A stretch of DNA of 64,000 nucleotides from Sinohyriopsis cumingii (GCA_028554795.2 CM068839.1:10939220-11003219); one strand, 5' to 3'. Numbered from the stretch's first letter, positions 42,697 through 51,557 are shown. Notes: a model not told the origin generated them from the sequence alone. Program-made: numbers and translations.

Positions 42697-43155
42697 ATGA
42701 CTTCGCCACAGCAAGAATCGAGTGAGAAACCCGATGAGAACTCCAAGTTCAAACCCTACCATTTTCCAGTCTTCTTACCTGACTATTGTGATTGTGCCCG
42801 TCGATTGGACACGTTTCAGAAATGGCCTACGGATAGGGAAGGATTACCTTCTTCGCATGTTTTAGCTAGAACAGGATTTGTCTACTTGGGACCTGAGTCA
42901 GGATTGGGATACGAGGTACAGTGTTTCGCTTGCGGACTGAAGTTACGAATGGATCTATGTATCTATAAAGATTCAGCTATTCTGGAACATACTCGATGGT
43001 CTCCGCACTGCCCTTACCTTTCTATGGCCTTTCCACTCATTACACTACGGTACAATGTTGACGGTACCTTAGAGACGGTACCTTCCGAAACAAGACATAA
43101 AAAACGTAAAAAAGGAAAGATGTACAAGCTGGAGACTGCATTGAGACTAGTATAA
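42697..43155 (+). CDS. BIR-domain (IAP-like) protein 1
   Basis: A 152-residue protein with one BIR domain at about 36-110: RRLDTFQKWP, LARTGFVYLG, CFACGLKL, EHTRWSPHCPYL. The zinc ligands CxxC, His and Cys are all present. There is no RING. A basic KKRKKGK tail follows. In baculoviruses and adintovirus-like elements such proteins can block host cell death; the function here is inferred. It starts 24 bp after PolB. Confidence 0.9.
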   Translation: MTSPQQESSEKPDENSKFKPYHFPVFLPDYCDCARRLDTFQKWPTDREGLPSSHVLARTGFVYLGPESGLGYEVQCFACGLKLRMDLCIYKDSAILEHTRWSPHCPYLSMAFPLITLRYNVDGTLETVPSETRHKKRKKGKMYKLETALRLV

Positions 43156-43214
43156 AAAGGGGGCTATGGTCAAGATCGATAGTTCATTGTGACTACCAAG
43201 ACCGAGCGAACAAG

Positions 43215-43958
43215 ATGAATACTTTGAAAAAGACATCGTTTCAGTTTGGGGATTGTAAAAAAGTTGTATCTTCCTCTAGTGTGACTAATACTGGATGGAT
43301 AAGACCCATGCATTGCGACGGAAAATGTCCGGAAGGAAACTGCGATTGTCCATGTGGTTACCATTGTAATTGCGTAACGGAGTTTGCAGACGAGTGCGAT
43401 TGTGAGCCTTGCGATGGGACCGATGCTGTACCTTGTGACCTGAGCGATGCCGTAAAGCATCATGGGAACTTTAGTGCCCCTACCCCTGTCATGGAAAGTG
43501 ATGCTGTGCGTGTCAAACCTGTGGGATGCGAAAGCGATGCTGCTCGTCCTCTTGGACATTTTACTGGGTTTCGTTTTAAAGGGGAATGTCGACCTTCACG
43601 TTTACCTCCCTACGGATGTCATCCAGCCCTGAGCAAACTCCTGCCCATTTCACTCAACCCTCATCGAAACGAACCTGTGAAAAACGAATATTCGTTTCCT
43701 GTGCGTTTGTCGGAATACTGCGACTTTGAAAATCGTCTTCAATCGTTCAAAGGAAAATGGCCAAAGTATCTGGGAGGACCGACCCCCGAAGAATTAGCCA
43801 GAGCCGGATTTTTCTACTTGGGCGAAGGAGATAAAGTCAAGTGCTTCAGTTGCGGTGTGTCACTTCACCACTGGGAACCGCAAGATTCGGCCTTCGTTGA
43901 ACATGCTCGATGGTCACCGAATTGTCATTACTTACCCTTAGTGGGACCGAGACATTGA
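43215..43958 (+). CDS. BIR-domain (IAP-like) protein 2 with Cys-rich N-terminus
   Basis: A 247-residue protein preceded by TATAAAAAGG at 43153. Residues 33-75 are a dense cysteine block (CDGKCPEGNCDCPCG and more), metallothionein-like in spacing. A linker contains four repeats of a DAVxxD/SDAxR-type unit. The BIR is at about 160-243: LARAGFFYLG, CFSCGVSLHHW, EHARWSPNCHYL, with all ligands. It is a paralogue of the first BIR gene. The Cys-rich extension is unusual for BIR proteins. Confidence 0.88.
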   Translation: MNTLKKTSFQFGDCKKVVSSSSVTNTGWIRPMHCDGKCPEGNCDCPCGYHCNCVTEFADECDCEPCDGTDAVPCDLSDAVKHHGNFSAPTPVMESDAVRVKPVGCESDAARPLGHFTGFRFKGECRPSRLPPYGCHPALSKLLPISLNPHRNEPVKNEYSFPVRLSEYCDFENRLQSFKGKWPKYLGGPTPEELARAGFFYLGEGDKVKCFSCGVSLHHWEPQDSAFVEHARWSPNCHYLPLVGPRH

Positions 43959-43986
43959 AGTAACTTTTTACCATAATCATCTGTTC

Positions 43987-44442
43987 ATGGATACTTTACA
44001 AGAGAACATTCGTGCTTTGCCTGTGGAGTTGAGAGAACGCATTTACCGAGAGCTGGTCAAAATACAAGTGAAACGTAAAGAACAATTGCATCCGATACGT
44101 CACCGGTGTTTGAACCACTGGTACCTGAAGGCTATACAAGGACTGATTCAATTGAAAGTGTTCCATTGGACAGACATTGATCAACGACCTCCTGGTTATA
44201 AAAAGGAATGGTTTGGTATTGACGATTCTATCTACTACATTGTAAACGTACTGCATCGAATTCCAGAGGAAGAGTTAACGTATTACCAACATCTTGAACA
44301 CAATGTCAACTTGGTGAAAGAGGAAACTTCTGAACGAATTGTAATGTGTAGATTAGTGACTCAACGATTTAAATTCGACACTGAAGTGAAACCATGTTTG
44401 TGCAAAGAGTACATTTCTTGTGTCAGACCAAAGAGGATTTAG
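43987..44442 (+). CDS. F-box-like protein, copy A
   Basis: A 151-residue protein starting MDTLQENIRALPVELRERIY, which has the LPxELxxxIyxxL pattern of an F-box. The rest has no recognised domain. The first 118 nt are identical, including silent sites, to the next gene, while the remainder has diverged. An F-box would recruit the host SCF ubiquitin ligase, a common viral strategy, but the motif is short and the call is tentative. Confidence 0.65.
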   Translation: MDTLQENIRALPVELRERIYRELVKIQVKRKEQLHPIRHRCLNHWYLKAIQGLIQLKVFHWTDIDQRPPGYKKEWFGIDDSIYYIVNVLHRIPEEELTYYQHLEHNVNLVKEETSERIVMCRLVTQRFKFDTEVKPCLCKEYISCVRPKRI

Positions 44443-44454
44443 TATGACCTATTC

Positions 44455-44973
44455 ATGGATACTTTACAAGAGAACATTCGTGCTTTGCCTGTGGAGTTGA
44501 GAGAACGCATTTACCGAGAGCTGGTCAAAATACAAGTGAAACGTAAAGAACAATTGCATCCGATACGTCACCAGATCTTTAACCACTGGTACCTGAAGGG
44601 TATAAGAGAACTGATTCGTCAGAAATTCTTTCAATGGTCAGACACTGTTCAAAACTTTGAGGTCGCTAATGATCGACATGTTCATGATTATGGTTACTTC
44701 GAGATTCACCTAGTGCAATGCATTGAGGAAGACAAGTTAAAGGATTACCAACATATTTTACGTGGAATCTACTTAGAGGAAGAGGAAACACCTAAACGAA
44801 CTCTGACGTTTCGGTTACAGTATGCAAGATTTAGATTCCCTACTGGAGAACGAAGATCTCTGGCTAGAAAGTACGTCTATTGCATCCGAAAAAAAGAGAA
44901 TATAAAAACAGGCTGCCATGCCACGGTTTATGTCACATGTCATCCAACAGATTCCGTGGAAGGAACTCAATGA
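44455..44973 (+). CDS. F-box-like protein, copy B
   Basis: A 172-residue paralogue of the previous gene, 12 bp downstream. Its first 39 codons are identical; the C-terminal parts share only scattered positions (NHWYLK, DYQH/YYQH, CxxxYxxCxR). The end overlaps the next small gene by 56 bp, and the TATA box of that gene (44901) is inside it. Tandem duplication with later gene conversion of the 5' end explains the pattern. Confidence 0.65.
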   Translation: MDTLQENIRALPVELRERIYRELVKIQVKRKEQLHPIRHQIFNHWYLKGIRELIRQKFFQWSDTVQNFEVANDRHVHDYGYFEIHLVQCIEEDKLKDYQHILRGIYLEEEETPKRTLTFRLQYARFRFPTGERRSLARKYVYCIRKKENIKTGCHATVYVTCHPTDSVEGTQ

Positions 44974-45142
44974 CCATATTCAAACCGTGGATCATTACCA
45001 TCAATTATTACAAGAACTGTATCCATTAAATTTTGGACGACAAGTGGTGTGTGTCTTAGTGACTTGTTTTCTGGGATTTCGTTTACCAGCCGATTCTTTG
45101 TGGACTCTTTACGATCAGTACTTACCACCTCCATGGCCTTAA
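44918..45142 (+). CDS. Small protein of unknown function
   Basis: A 74-codon frame 10 nt after TATAAAAAC (44901-44909). Helical, with WKELNDHIQ and a hydrophobic VVCVLVTCFLGF segment that could cross a membrane. It overlaps the F-box copy B gene by 56 bp and the next frame by 10 bp. No family is recognised. Confidence 0.5.
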   Translation: MPRFMSHVIQQIPWKELNDHIQTVDHYHQLLQELYPLNFGRQVVCVLVTCFLGFRLPADSLWTLYDQYLPPPWP

Positions 45143-45456
45143 ATGGTCACGAAAAACTCCTTTTGTTCAAAGCCTTGCGTTTTCATCTGGATACTTCTCG
45201 ACCTCAACAGGAAAAAAAGATTCGTGAACTTTTAGCGACCCAAGACGTGTATGACGATGTGTGTGTAGCTTGTGACTTACACCCTCATTGGACAGATGTT
45301 CGTGATTGGAAAAAGGGGGGTTTTGAGGCTTGGACCCAAGAAGTGGCCCAGTATGCACAAGAGTTGTTCAAGGAAAAAAGTTACTTTTCAACCTGTGTTA
45401 GTGACGGTGCCAGAAGAACCCGTCACCCAGGACAGGACTGTCGTGGACAGGCCTGA
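45133..45456 (+). CDS. Small protein of unknown function, possibly frameshifted
   Basis: ATG at 45133 opens 107 codons including CVACDLHPHWTDVRDW. A run of six A at 45374-45379 lies near the 3' end. After it, the next frame is open to 45598 and has a more protein-like, Pro/Thr-rich composition with a CGCCTDTC cluster, while the frame annotated here becomes unremarkable. Either a one-base indel broke a longer gene or a programmed shift occurs. The longer product is not reconstructed. Confidence 0.45.
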   Translation: MALNGHEKLLLFKALRFHLDTSRPQQEKKIRELLATQDVYDDVCVACDLHPHWTDVRDWKKGGFEAWTQEVAQYAQELFKEKSYFSTCVSDGARRTRHPGQDCRGQA

Positions 45457-45655
45457 AAGACCCTTTCGGGAGGACACTTGTGTGACCTTACCCCCTGTTG
45501 AACTGGTTAGAACATTACCCAAAACATGTGGTTGTTGTACAGACACTTGTGTTTATTCCACATTCATCGTTATCATGTGCTTTTATTCTTGTACTTAAGC
45601 CTTTGGCTTTTATGTATTTTTGCCTTTCGTATTCATGTTTGAAAAAAAAACATTC

Positions 45656-45661
45656 AATAAA
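45656..45661 (+). terminator. Polyadenylation signal AATAAA
   Basis: AATAAA after the small-gene cluster and just before TATATAAAC (45679), which serves the ATPase gene. It shows that core genes probably use ordinary polyadenylation, in contrast to the terminal genes. Confidence 0.55.
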
Positions 45662-45732
45662 CGTGTTCTGAAAAAAGTATATAAACTCTTGTCTTGTTTG
45701 TTTTTCGTGTCACAAGTGACATTTCTCACACC

Positions 45733-46476
45733 ATGGCTACCTCTACTGTCTCTGCTCCCTCTTCCTCTACTGTCAAAGTCATCGACGAACACTTAGATCG
45801 TGCCAGTTGGGAGGCTTTGTATCTTCGCCATCCCTTTAACATGCTCATTGCTGGACCTAGCGGTTCAGGCAAAACCGAATTCGTCAAACGTTTGATCGAA
45901 CATAAACATCATTTGATCGATCGGCCCCCTCAACGGATCGTGTGGTGTTACAAAGAGTGGCAATCGGCATACAGCCTCTTGCGAGAAAGTCAAGGCGATT
46001 CCATCGTGTTTGTGGAAGGCATTCCTAAAGAAGACGACGGTATCGTCTCTGACTCCCGTCAAACCCATTTGGTCATTTTCGACGACATGTTAGGAGAAGA
46101 CGAAGAAGAAATTAAATTGTGGTTCACGCGCAAAGGGCATCACCGTAATGCCAGTGTCGTTTACATCACCCAAAATTTGTTTCAACAAAGTAAAGCCCAT
46201 CGCACCATCAGTCTCAATGCGCATTACGTGGTCTTGTTTAAAAGCCCTCGAGATAAATCGCAAGTGCAAGTTTTAGCCAAACAGTTAGGAACGCCTTGGC
46301 TGACTCAGGCGTACGACGATGCCACTCAAACTCCACACGCCTATTTACTCGTCGATTTGAAACCTACGACCCCCGAGGATTTGCGATTTCGTACCCACTT
46401 GTTTCACCACTGGTGCCAAGACGGAGGGCCTGTCCTGTACACGTCTCCGTCCTCGACTTCATTTCACTCCCCATGA
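45733..46476 (+). CDS. A32-like DNA-packaging ATPase
   Basis: About 247 residues from the ATG at 45733, chosen because TATATAAAC lies at 45679 and the extra upstream codons would be mostly leader. Walker A AGPSGSGKT at about 41-49, Walker B HLVIFDDML at about 113, sensor YITQNLFQ at about 145, and LNAHYVVLFKSPRDKSQ at about 165-181 mark the FtsK/HerA-type packaging ATPase shared by Polintons, adintoviruses and NCLDV. All motifs are intact. It would pump DNA into capsids. Confidence 0.93.
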   Translation: MATSTVSAPSSSTVKVIDEHLDRASWEALYLRHPFNMLIAGPSGSGKTEFVKRLIEHKHHLIDRPPQRIVWCYKEWQSAYSLLRESQGDSIVFVEGIPKEDDGIVSDSRQTHLVIFDDMLGEDEEEIKLWFTRKGHHRNASVVYITQNLFQQSKAHRTISLNAHYVVLFKSPRDKSQVQVLAKQLGTPWLTQAYDDATQTPHAYLLVDLKPTTPEDLRFRTHLFHHWCQDGGPVLYTSPSSTSFHSP

Positions 46477-46530
46477 AAAAAATCTATAAAAACCTCAGAC
46501 CCTTTTTCGTCTGTCTCACACAGTGTGAAC

Positions 46531-47481
46531 ATGACGTCCCTTCAGTCGCATCTTCCCGTCAAATTGATTCGTGCCTTGTATGGCATCAGCCGAGAAAAAG
46601 ATCCACAAACACGAGCTCGTGTCTTAGAAGCTAGTCTCAAAGAAGTCTTACGATGGTTCACGGTGACGGCACGTCAATTACTCCAAGGAATCATTCAGAT
46701 TCCTCATCAAACCCAACGCTTTTTCGATCGAAACAAAGTCGCTTTGGTCCAACTGGCCGATCCCCGCATCGACACTCAAACCAAAAAACAAATCATTTTG
46801 AAACCTGGAGGGAGCGGTACTCTAGGAGGGGTCATCATTCGCTCACTCTTAAGATGGGATCCTAATGCCCCCAAAGTTATCCCTAAGACAAAAGTCCAAC
46901 GAAGCCCCAAGAAGAAAAAGAAAAAGACCAAGTCCCCAAGAAGAACTTCTCCAGTGGCGGGACCCTCCTCTTACCAGACACCACCACCATCACCCCGGAA
47001 AAAGAAAAGAAGCCCCAAGAAAAAGAAACAGAGAAAAAGTCCTCAAAAAAAGAAAAGTCCACAGAAGAAAACTAGTCGCAAGAGAGGCACTTCGGCCAGG
47101 ACGCAACCTTACACTCGCAAGCCACGACCTGCCACAACGTCTTCGGCAGCCTCACGTTTGTCCACTTCTCCGTTGATGTCACCAGGAACTGAAGAGTACT
47201 TGGAGACGTTGATTACACCAAGAACTTCTCCGTTGATGACCCCCAAAAGAACTTCCCCAGTGGCAGGACCTTCCAATTTAGCGGCAGTGGCTGCTGCTCA
47301 CAAAGTACCTTCTCCCAAAATCAAAGTTCAAGAAAGATCGGGCATGTTACAAAGTTTACTGGATTTGTCCAAGCAAGAACTGGCTCGATTTAGTCCGTTA
47401 CGTACCCCTGCACGACGTGTCATGCCTGTCCTCAAACTGATAAAACGTAAAGACAATCAGTGGCGACGCGTTCCAGTATAA
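46531..47481 (+). CDS. Basic core/pVI-like protein, long form
   Basis: About 316 residues from the ATG at 46531 (TATAAAAAC at 46486). The N-terminal 110 residues align with the next gene: a helical part and a GGSGTLGGVIIRSLL segment where that gene has RGGILPLLLGPIL. A Lys/Ser/Pro-rich tail follows with repeats of RTSPVAGPS and SPKKKK, protamine-like. Likely a DNA-condensing or membrane-active virion protein. It is a paralogue of 47540-47926 with a long basic extension. Confidence 0.65.
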   Translation: MTSLQSHLPVKLIRALYGISREKDPQTRARVLEASLKEVLRWFTVTARQLLQGIIQIPHQTQRFFDRNKVALVQLADPRIDTQTKKQIILKPGGSGTLGGVIIRSLLRWDPNAPKVIPKTKVQRSPKKKKKKTKSPRRTSPVAGPSSYQTPPPSPRKKKRSPKKKKQRKSPQKKKSPQKKTSRKRGTSARTQPYTRKPRPATTSSAASRLSTSPLMSPGTEEYLETLITPRTSPLMTPKRTSPVAGPSNLAAVAAAHKVPSPKIKVQERSGMLQSLLDLSKQELARFSPLRTPARRVMPVLKLIKRKDNQWRRVPV

Positions 47482-47539
47482 AAAAGACCTGTGACCGAGT
47501 AGGGTATCAGTGTTTTTAGGTGCTCCTAAAGACTCAAAG

Positions 47540-47926
47540 ATGTCACCCTCCAGAAAACCCCAAGGAAAGAAAAGAAAAGGACTACCACCACGTTTAGCCA
47601 AACATGGGGACCTGTTATCTGTCCTGTCCAAAGCTTCTCCACCCCTACGAAAAAAACTCATTCAAACGGCCTCCAAAGAGGTCATCGATACCGTGTGCGA
47701 ATGTTGTTTGAACGTTTTGAAAGGCACGATCCCTTTGTCCAAACAGCAGAAACAATGCTTAGGCAAACATCGTCACGTTCTTCGGAAAATGGTTCAAAAG
47801 AAAATTCCCATTCGTCAAAAAAAGAAGATGTTGGTCCAACGTGGAGGCATTTTACCTCTCTTGTTAGGCCCCATACTGAAAGGAGTCTTGGGAACCATGT
47901 TGGGAGGACTGATGGGAGCAAGATAA
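47540..47926 (+). CDS. Small basic pVI/pX-like virion protein
   Basis: About 128 residues from the ATG at 47540; TATAAAAAAG at 47477 is upstream. VCECCLNVLKGTIPLSKQQK and a C-terminal RGGILPLLLGPILKGVLG are characteristic of a small protein widespread in Polinton/adintovirus elements of animals. The hydrophobic, Gly-rich end suggests membrane activity like adenovirus pVI. The name pVI-like is by analogy only. Confidence 0.75.
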   Translation: MSPSRKPQGKKRKGLPPRLAKHGDLLSVLSKASPPLRKKLIQTASKEVIDTVCECCLNVLKGTIPLSKQQKQCLGKHRHVLRKMVQKKIPIRQKKKMLVQRGGILPLLLGPILKGVLGTMLGGLMGAR

Positions 47927-47975
47927 AAAGGCCTTCGGAAGTCCCAAGATCTCAGAATTCACCCCTGACAACCCC

Positions 47976-48623
47976 ATGGAAGGACGAAAACTAGCTTTAG
48001 TGCCTTACAAACGATGGATGGAATACCATCGGTGGCAAGAACAACGCACCCCGCATTTACCTCCCAATCCCAATTTGAGCGAGATGTCCCAGTTACAACA
48101 CGAATTGCAATCCTTGCTGGATCGCCAAGATTTGTCCGAAACAGAAAAATCGCAAAAGTACGGTCAACTCTTGCAAAGACTGCAACTCTTTCACCAGAAA
48201 GCTTTAGACGAAACAGCTCTACCCACTTTGAAAGATTTTAAGACCTTGATGAAAAGTCCAGCACCATCACCAGTACCAGTACCAGTACCAGTACCACCAG
48301 TACCCGTGACCAAGACAGAAAAAGGAAAAGAAGAAGAAGAAGAAGGGTTTCAAACTCCACCAGAAAAAGTACGCAAGTTAACAACACCACCTACCTCCAG
48401 AATTGGATGGATTAAAAAGATGATGGCCACCCCTTCTTCCTCACAAGAGAAAAAGAAGGTGAAGACAGAAGTGAAGACAGAAGTGAAACAAGAACCGATA
48501 TCCCCCGCTCAGACATCCTCCTCTTCGACACCTATTGCTGGCCGCACACGCAAAGCCTTGCAATCCAAGAAAATACCCCAAGAGAAAAAGAGTAGCCTCT
48601 TCCAAGAGTGGGTGCCTTATTAA
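47976..48623 (+). CDS. Pro/Lys-rich structural or scaffold-like protein
   Basis: A 215-residue protein with TATAAAAAGG at 47924. N-terminal ALVPYKRWMEY and a helical region with KYGQLLQRLQLF are typical of a conserved adintovirus ORF between the pVI-like and integrase genes. A Pro/Val repeat (PVPVPVP), an acidic run, then FQTPPEKVRKL and a Ser/Lys-rich tail follow. It may correspond in position to the coiled-coil gene at 10296. Function unknown. Confidence 0.65.
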   Translation: MEGRKLALVPYKRWMEYHRWQEQRTPHLPPNPNLSEMSQLQHELQSLLDRQDLSETEKSQKYGQLLQRLQLFHQKALDETALPTLKDFKTLMKSPAPSPVPVPVPVPPVPVTKTEKGKEEEEEGFQTPPEKVRKLTTPPTSRIGWIKKMMATPSSSQEKKKVKTEVKTEVKQEPISPAQTSSSSTPIAGRTRKALQSKKIPQEKKSSLFQEWVPY

Positions 48624-48643
48624 CACAGCAATCAACACAAAAA

Positions 48644-49756
48644 ATGGAAAAAGTCTTAGCCAGCATTTACTACGATCCCTCCCATCCTGCAGGTTACGCA
48701 GGAGTTCAAAAATTGTATCGTGCTGCCAAAACACGACTGAAAAGTCTCCGTTTACCTCAAGTGCAACGATGGTTACAAGAACAAGCTACCTACACTTTAC
48801 ACAAACCCATTCGACGCAAGTTTGCCAGAAGTCGCACCCGAGTGGAAGGCATCGATCATCAATGGCAAGCCGATTTAGCCGATGTCTCTCATTTGGCCAG
48901 CTACAATCGTGGCTACAAATATTTGTTTTGTGTCATCGACGTCTTTTCCAAATTTGCCTGGGTCGTGCCCTTGACTTCCAAATCCAGCAGCGAGTTAGTG
49001 CGAGCCCTGCAACGGGTGTTGAAACAAAGCGGTCGTCGCCCTCTTCGATGGCAAACGGACAAAGGCACCGAATTTCTGAACCAAGCTTTCCAAAAAGAAT
49101 TAAAGAAACGTGACATTCATTTTTTTACCACCGAGAATCCCGAAACCAAAGCCAGCATCGTGGAACGTTTTCAACGCACTTTGAAAGAACGCATGTGGAA
49201 ATATTTTACGCATCACCACACTCTGAAGTACATCGACATCTTACCGCACCTGGTGCAAGCGTACAACCAATCTTACCATCGAAGCATCGGACGTGCCCCG
49301 CAAGACGTGACTCCCGAGAACGAAGTGCTGGTGTTTGAGCGCCTGTTCGGTACGTCCCCGACGAGGGCTGTCCCCAAGAAAAGTGGAGAGTTGGCCGTAG
49401 GAGATTGGGTGCGCATTGGCAAAACCAAACGCACTTTCGACAAAGGTTACTTACCTAACTGGACGACCGAATTGTTTCGCGTCACTGGACGAGTACATGG
49501 CCGTCATCCTGCCGTCTATAAATTGGAAGACATGAACGGAGAAGTACTCAAAGGAACGTTTTATTTGCCCGAGTTACAACGTGTCACCAAAAAAGAAGAC
49601 GACGTGTACGACATCGAAAGCATTCTCGAACGCAGAACCCGTAAAGTGGGCAAACGGCGTGTCAAAGAAGTCAAAGTACGTTGGAAAGGATATCCACCCA
49701 GTTTCGATTCTTGGATCGACGCTTCGCAAGTCATCGACTATAAAAAGAAGAAGTGA
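48644..49756 (+). CDS. int: Retroviral-type integrase with chromodomain
   Basis: About 370 residues. The ATG at 48644 is chosen over 48608 because MEKVLASIYYDPSHPAGYAG is the conserved start and the upstream codons overlap the previous gene. Catalytic triad: Asp in WQADLAD (about 77), Asp in QTDKGTEF (139) and Glu in ASIVERF (174), with the DX35E spacing. The C-terminal 55 residues (YDIESILERR, VRWKGYPPSFDSWI) form a chromodomain. It cuts and joins the terminal repeats; the 6-bp target duplication agrees. Confidence 0.96.
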   Translation: MEKVLASIYYDPSHPAGYAGVQKLYRAAKTRLKSLRLPQVQRWLQEQATYTLHKPIRRKFARSRTRVEGIDHQWQADLADVSHLASYNRGYKYLFCVIDVFSKFAWVVPLTSKSSSELVRALQRVLKQSGRRPLRWQTDKGTEFLNQAFQKELKKRDIHFFTTENPETKASIVERFQRTLKERMWKYFTHHHTLKYIDILPHLVQAYNQSYHRSIGRAPQDVTPENEVLVFERLFGTSPTRAVPKKSGELAVGDWVRIGKTKRTFDKGYLPNWTTELFRVTGRVHGRHPAVYKLEDMNGEVLKGTFYLPELQRVTKKEDDVYDIESILERRTRKVGKRRVKEVKVRWKGYPPSFDSWIDASQVIDYKKKK

Positions 49757-49761
49757 CCATC

Positions 49762-50172
49762 ATGCCCTTTCACACATCAGACGCAGCTACGTCGACCAGT
49801 CCTTCTTCCCCTAGTTCTTCTGTGCAAGATTTACAAAAACAACCCTTGTGGGTGTGGTGTGGAGAACGTGTGCCTAAAACGCAAATCGTCTTTTTCTGCC
49901 AAATCTTCGTGGTGTATTGTGTCATCGGGGCAGCCATCGCCAATTTGAGTTTGCAACAAGGAGACAAACAATTGTGGACCATTTTATTGAGCAGTTGCAT
50001 CGGTTACCTGCTTCCCAACCCCTCCCTGAAATTCTCCTCGAACGGGAACGTTGTGTCCAGTGCCAGTGCCAGTCACCACTCCAACATCCACAACCAAAAC
50101 CCCATTTTGGGCGGAGACACGCCTCTGACATCCAGTAACCCCTCGGACAGCCACAGAACTCTGGAATTATGA
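49762..50172 (+). CDS. Conserved Polinton membrane protein
   Basis: About 136 residues. VPKTQIVFFCQIFVVYCVIG and a second helix LWTILLSSCIGYLLPNPSLK form a two-span membrane unit that commonly lies upstream of the penton gene in Polintons. N- and C-terminal parts are Ser-rich. Its stop overlaps the next start (ATGA at 50169-50172), as in a translationally coupled pair. Function unknown; possibly virion membrane or assembly. Confidence 0.7.
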   Translation: MPFHTSDAATSTSPSSPSSSVQDLQKQPLWVWCGERVPKTQIVFFCQIFVVYCVIGAAIANLSLQQGDKQLWTILLSSCIGYLLPNPSLKFSSNGNVVSSASASHHSNIHNQNPILGGDTPLTSSNPSDSHRTLEL

Positions 50173-51107
50173 GTCACCAAAACCAATTTTACTTAACCTT
50201 ACCCAGTGACAGTTCCATGGAGGTGTTTCCCAACAACACGTTGTGCTGTTACACGGCCAAATTACCTCAAGCCATCCCCTTAGATCACGAAGCCCATTGG
50301 GAAGTGGCTTTGGTAGAAATGATTCACCCGACCCAAGTCCTCAATGTCATTGACGATCAAAGTAAATTTACGGTGGAAGTTTATGACGAACCATTGCAAA
50401 AGTGGATGAATGACAATAACAAATATCCCCATAAAACAAAAAACAAAGTCAATCCAAATTGGACCGACTATGAGTTGTTCATTCCCTCAGGCTATTATTT
50501 TAGTGGTCAACATTTGGTCAGCGCCATAGCCTCCAAGTTTAATGGTGTGTTTGGGGAAGCTTTTAAGACTTTCAAGTCCAAAGCTGTCACCCTGGAATAC
50601 CACAAAACAGCTCGTCGCTTCCTGATGAAATTTCCTGAGGAAAAAATCATGGGTTTCTATTTTAATGATGAATTGTTTGACATGTTGGGTGGTGACGTAA
50701 AGATGAGGAAGAAAGTAGAACAAACACTAAAACAAAAAACCGTCATTTACAGCAACGAGTCTTTTGGCCAGTATTTTCGTGCCCCGGTAGAACTGAACCA
50801 AGGACTGAATTTGATCTTTGTGTATTCCGATGTGGTGGAATACAACGTGGTGGGACACACCTCCGTGCCGTTACTGCGTGTCATTCCTTTCAAAGTGGAC
50901 TCTGCCACAATCGCTGACGAGGAAGGTGGAAACACTTACCACGTCCACCGCGAATTTGTCCATCCTCACTATTTGCCGGTCAGCAAGTCGTATTTGGACA
51001 CGGTCAACATTACTATAAAAGGAGATTTGGGACAAAATATTCCATTCACCAAAGGAAAAGTCACGGTGAAACTCCATTTTCGAAAACGGTTCTCTCACGA
51101 CTCGTAA
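50169..51107 (+). CDS. Penton / minor capsid protein
   Basis: A 312-residue protein. FYLTLPSDSSMEVFPNNTLC, HWEVALVEMIHP and LFIPSGYYFSGQHLVSAI are the conserved strands of the single-jelly-roll minor capsid protein of Polintons. The C-terminal strands (VNITIKGDLG, VTVKLHFRKR) complete the fold. The length is normal and no break is seen, in contrast to the truncated major capsid gene two genes downstream. It would form the capsid vertices. Confidence 0.9.
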   Translation: MSHQNQFYLTLPSDSSMEVFPNNTLCCYTAKLPQAIPLDHEAHWEVALVEMIHPTQVLNVIDDQSKFTVEVYDEPLQKWMNDNNKYPHKTKNKVNPNWTDYELFIPSGYYFSGQHLVSAIASKFNGVFGEAFKTFKSKAVTLEYHKTARRFLMKFPEEKIMGFYFNDELFDMLGGDVKMRKKVEQTLKQKTVIYSNESFGQYFRAPVELNQGLNLIFVYSDVVEYNVVGHTSVPLLRVIPFKVDSATIADEEGGNTYHVHREFVHPHYLPVSKSYLDTVNITIKGDLGQNIPFTKGKVTVKLHFRKRFSHDS

Positions 51108-51118
51108 GTAAGTAAGTC

Positions 51119-51538
51119 ATGTATCCAGTGTACCGAGGGGTTGCTCGACAGCGAGGACACGGTTTAGGAGACATGTTAAAATCGGCCTTTCGTTCGGTGG
51201 CTCCAGTCTTGAAACCGATGGTGACACGAGGATTGCACGCCTTGAAAGATGCGGCACTGACACAAGGCAAAGAATTTCTCCAAAATGTCATCATCGACAA
51301 ACAAAACCCTAAAGAAGCCTTCATGAGGGCAGGCAAAAATGTCTTGCTGCAAACGGGCAAAGACATTTTAGGCCGACGAGACACACCTATAAATGCCCTG
51401 CACGCTACCGAGTCAAGCATTCAGCAAGGACAAGGCAGAAAGAGACGACGAAGAAGAAAACACTCTTTCACCAGACTTCAAGCGAGAAAGGCCAAAAAAA
51501 GAAGAACCGTTCGAGACTTAGACGTTTTCGATTATTGA
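51119..51538 (+). CDS. Small basic virion core protein (GLGD type)
   Basis: A 139-residue protein. RGHGLGDMLKSAFRSVAPVL near the start, amphipathic helices, and a C-terminal basic patch GRKRRRRRKH with another KKRR. It is homologous to the leftward gene at 9833-10267. In Polintons it lies between penton and major capsid genes, as here. Probably a DNA-binding or cement protein inside the capsid. Confidence 0.75.
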   Translation: MYPVYRGVARQRGHGLGDMLKSAFRSVAPVLKPMVTRGLHALKDAALTQGKEFLQNVIIDKQNPKEAFMRAGKNVLLQTGKDILGRRDTPINALHATESSIQQGQGRKRRRRRKHSFTRLQARKAKKRRTVRDLDVFDY

Positions 51539-51557
51539 GACACAGCAACAACAAAAA

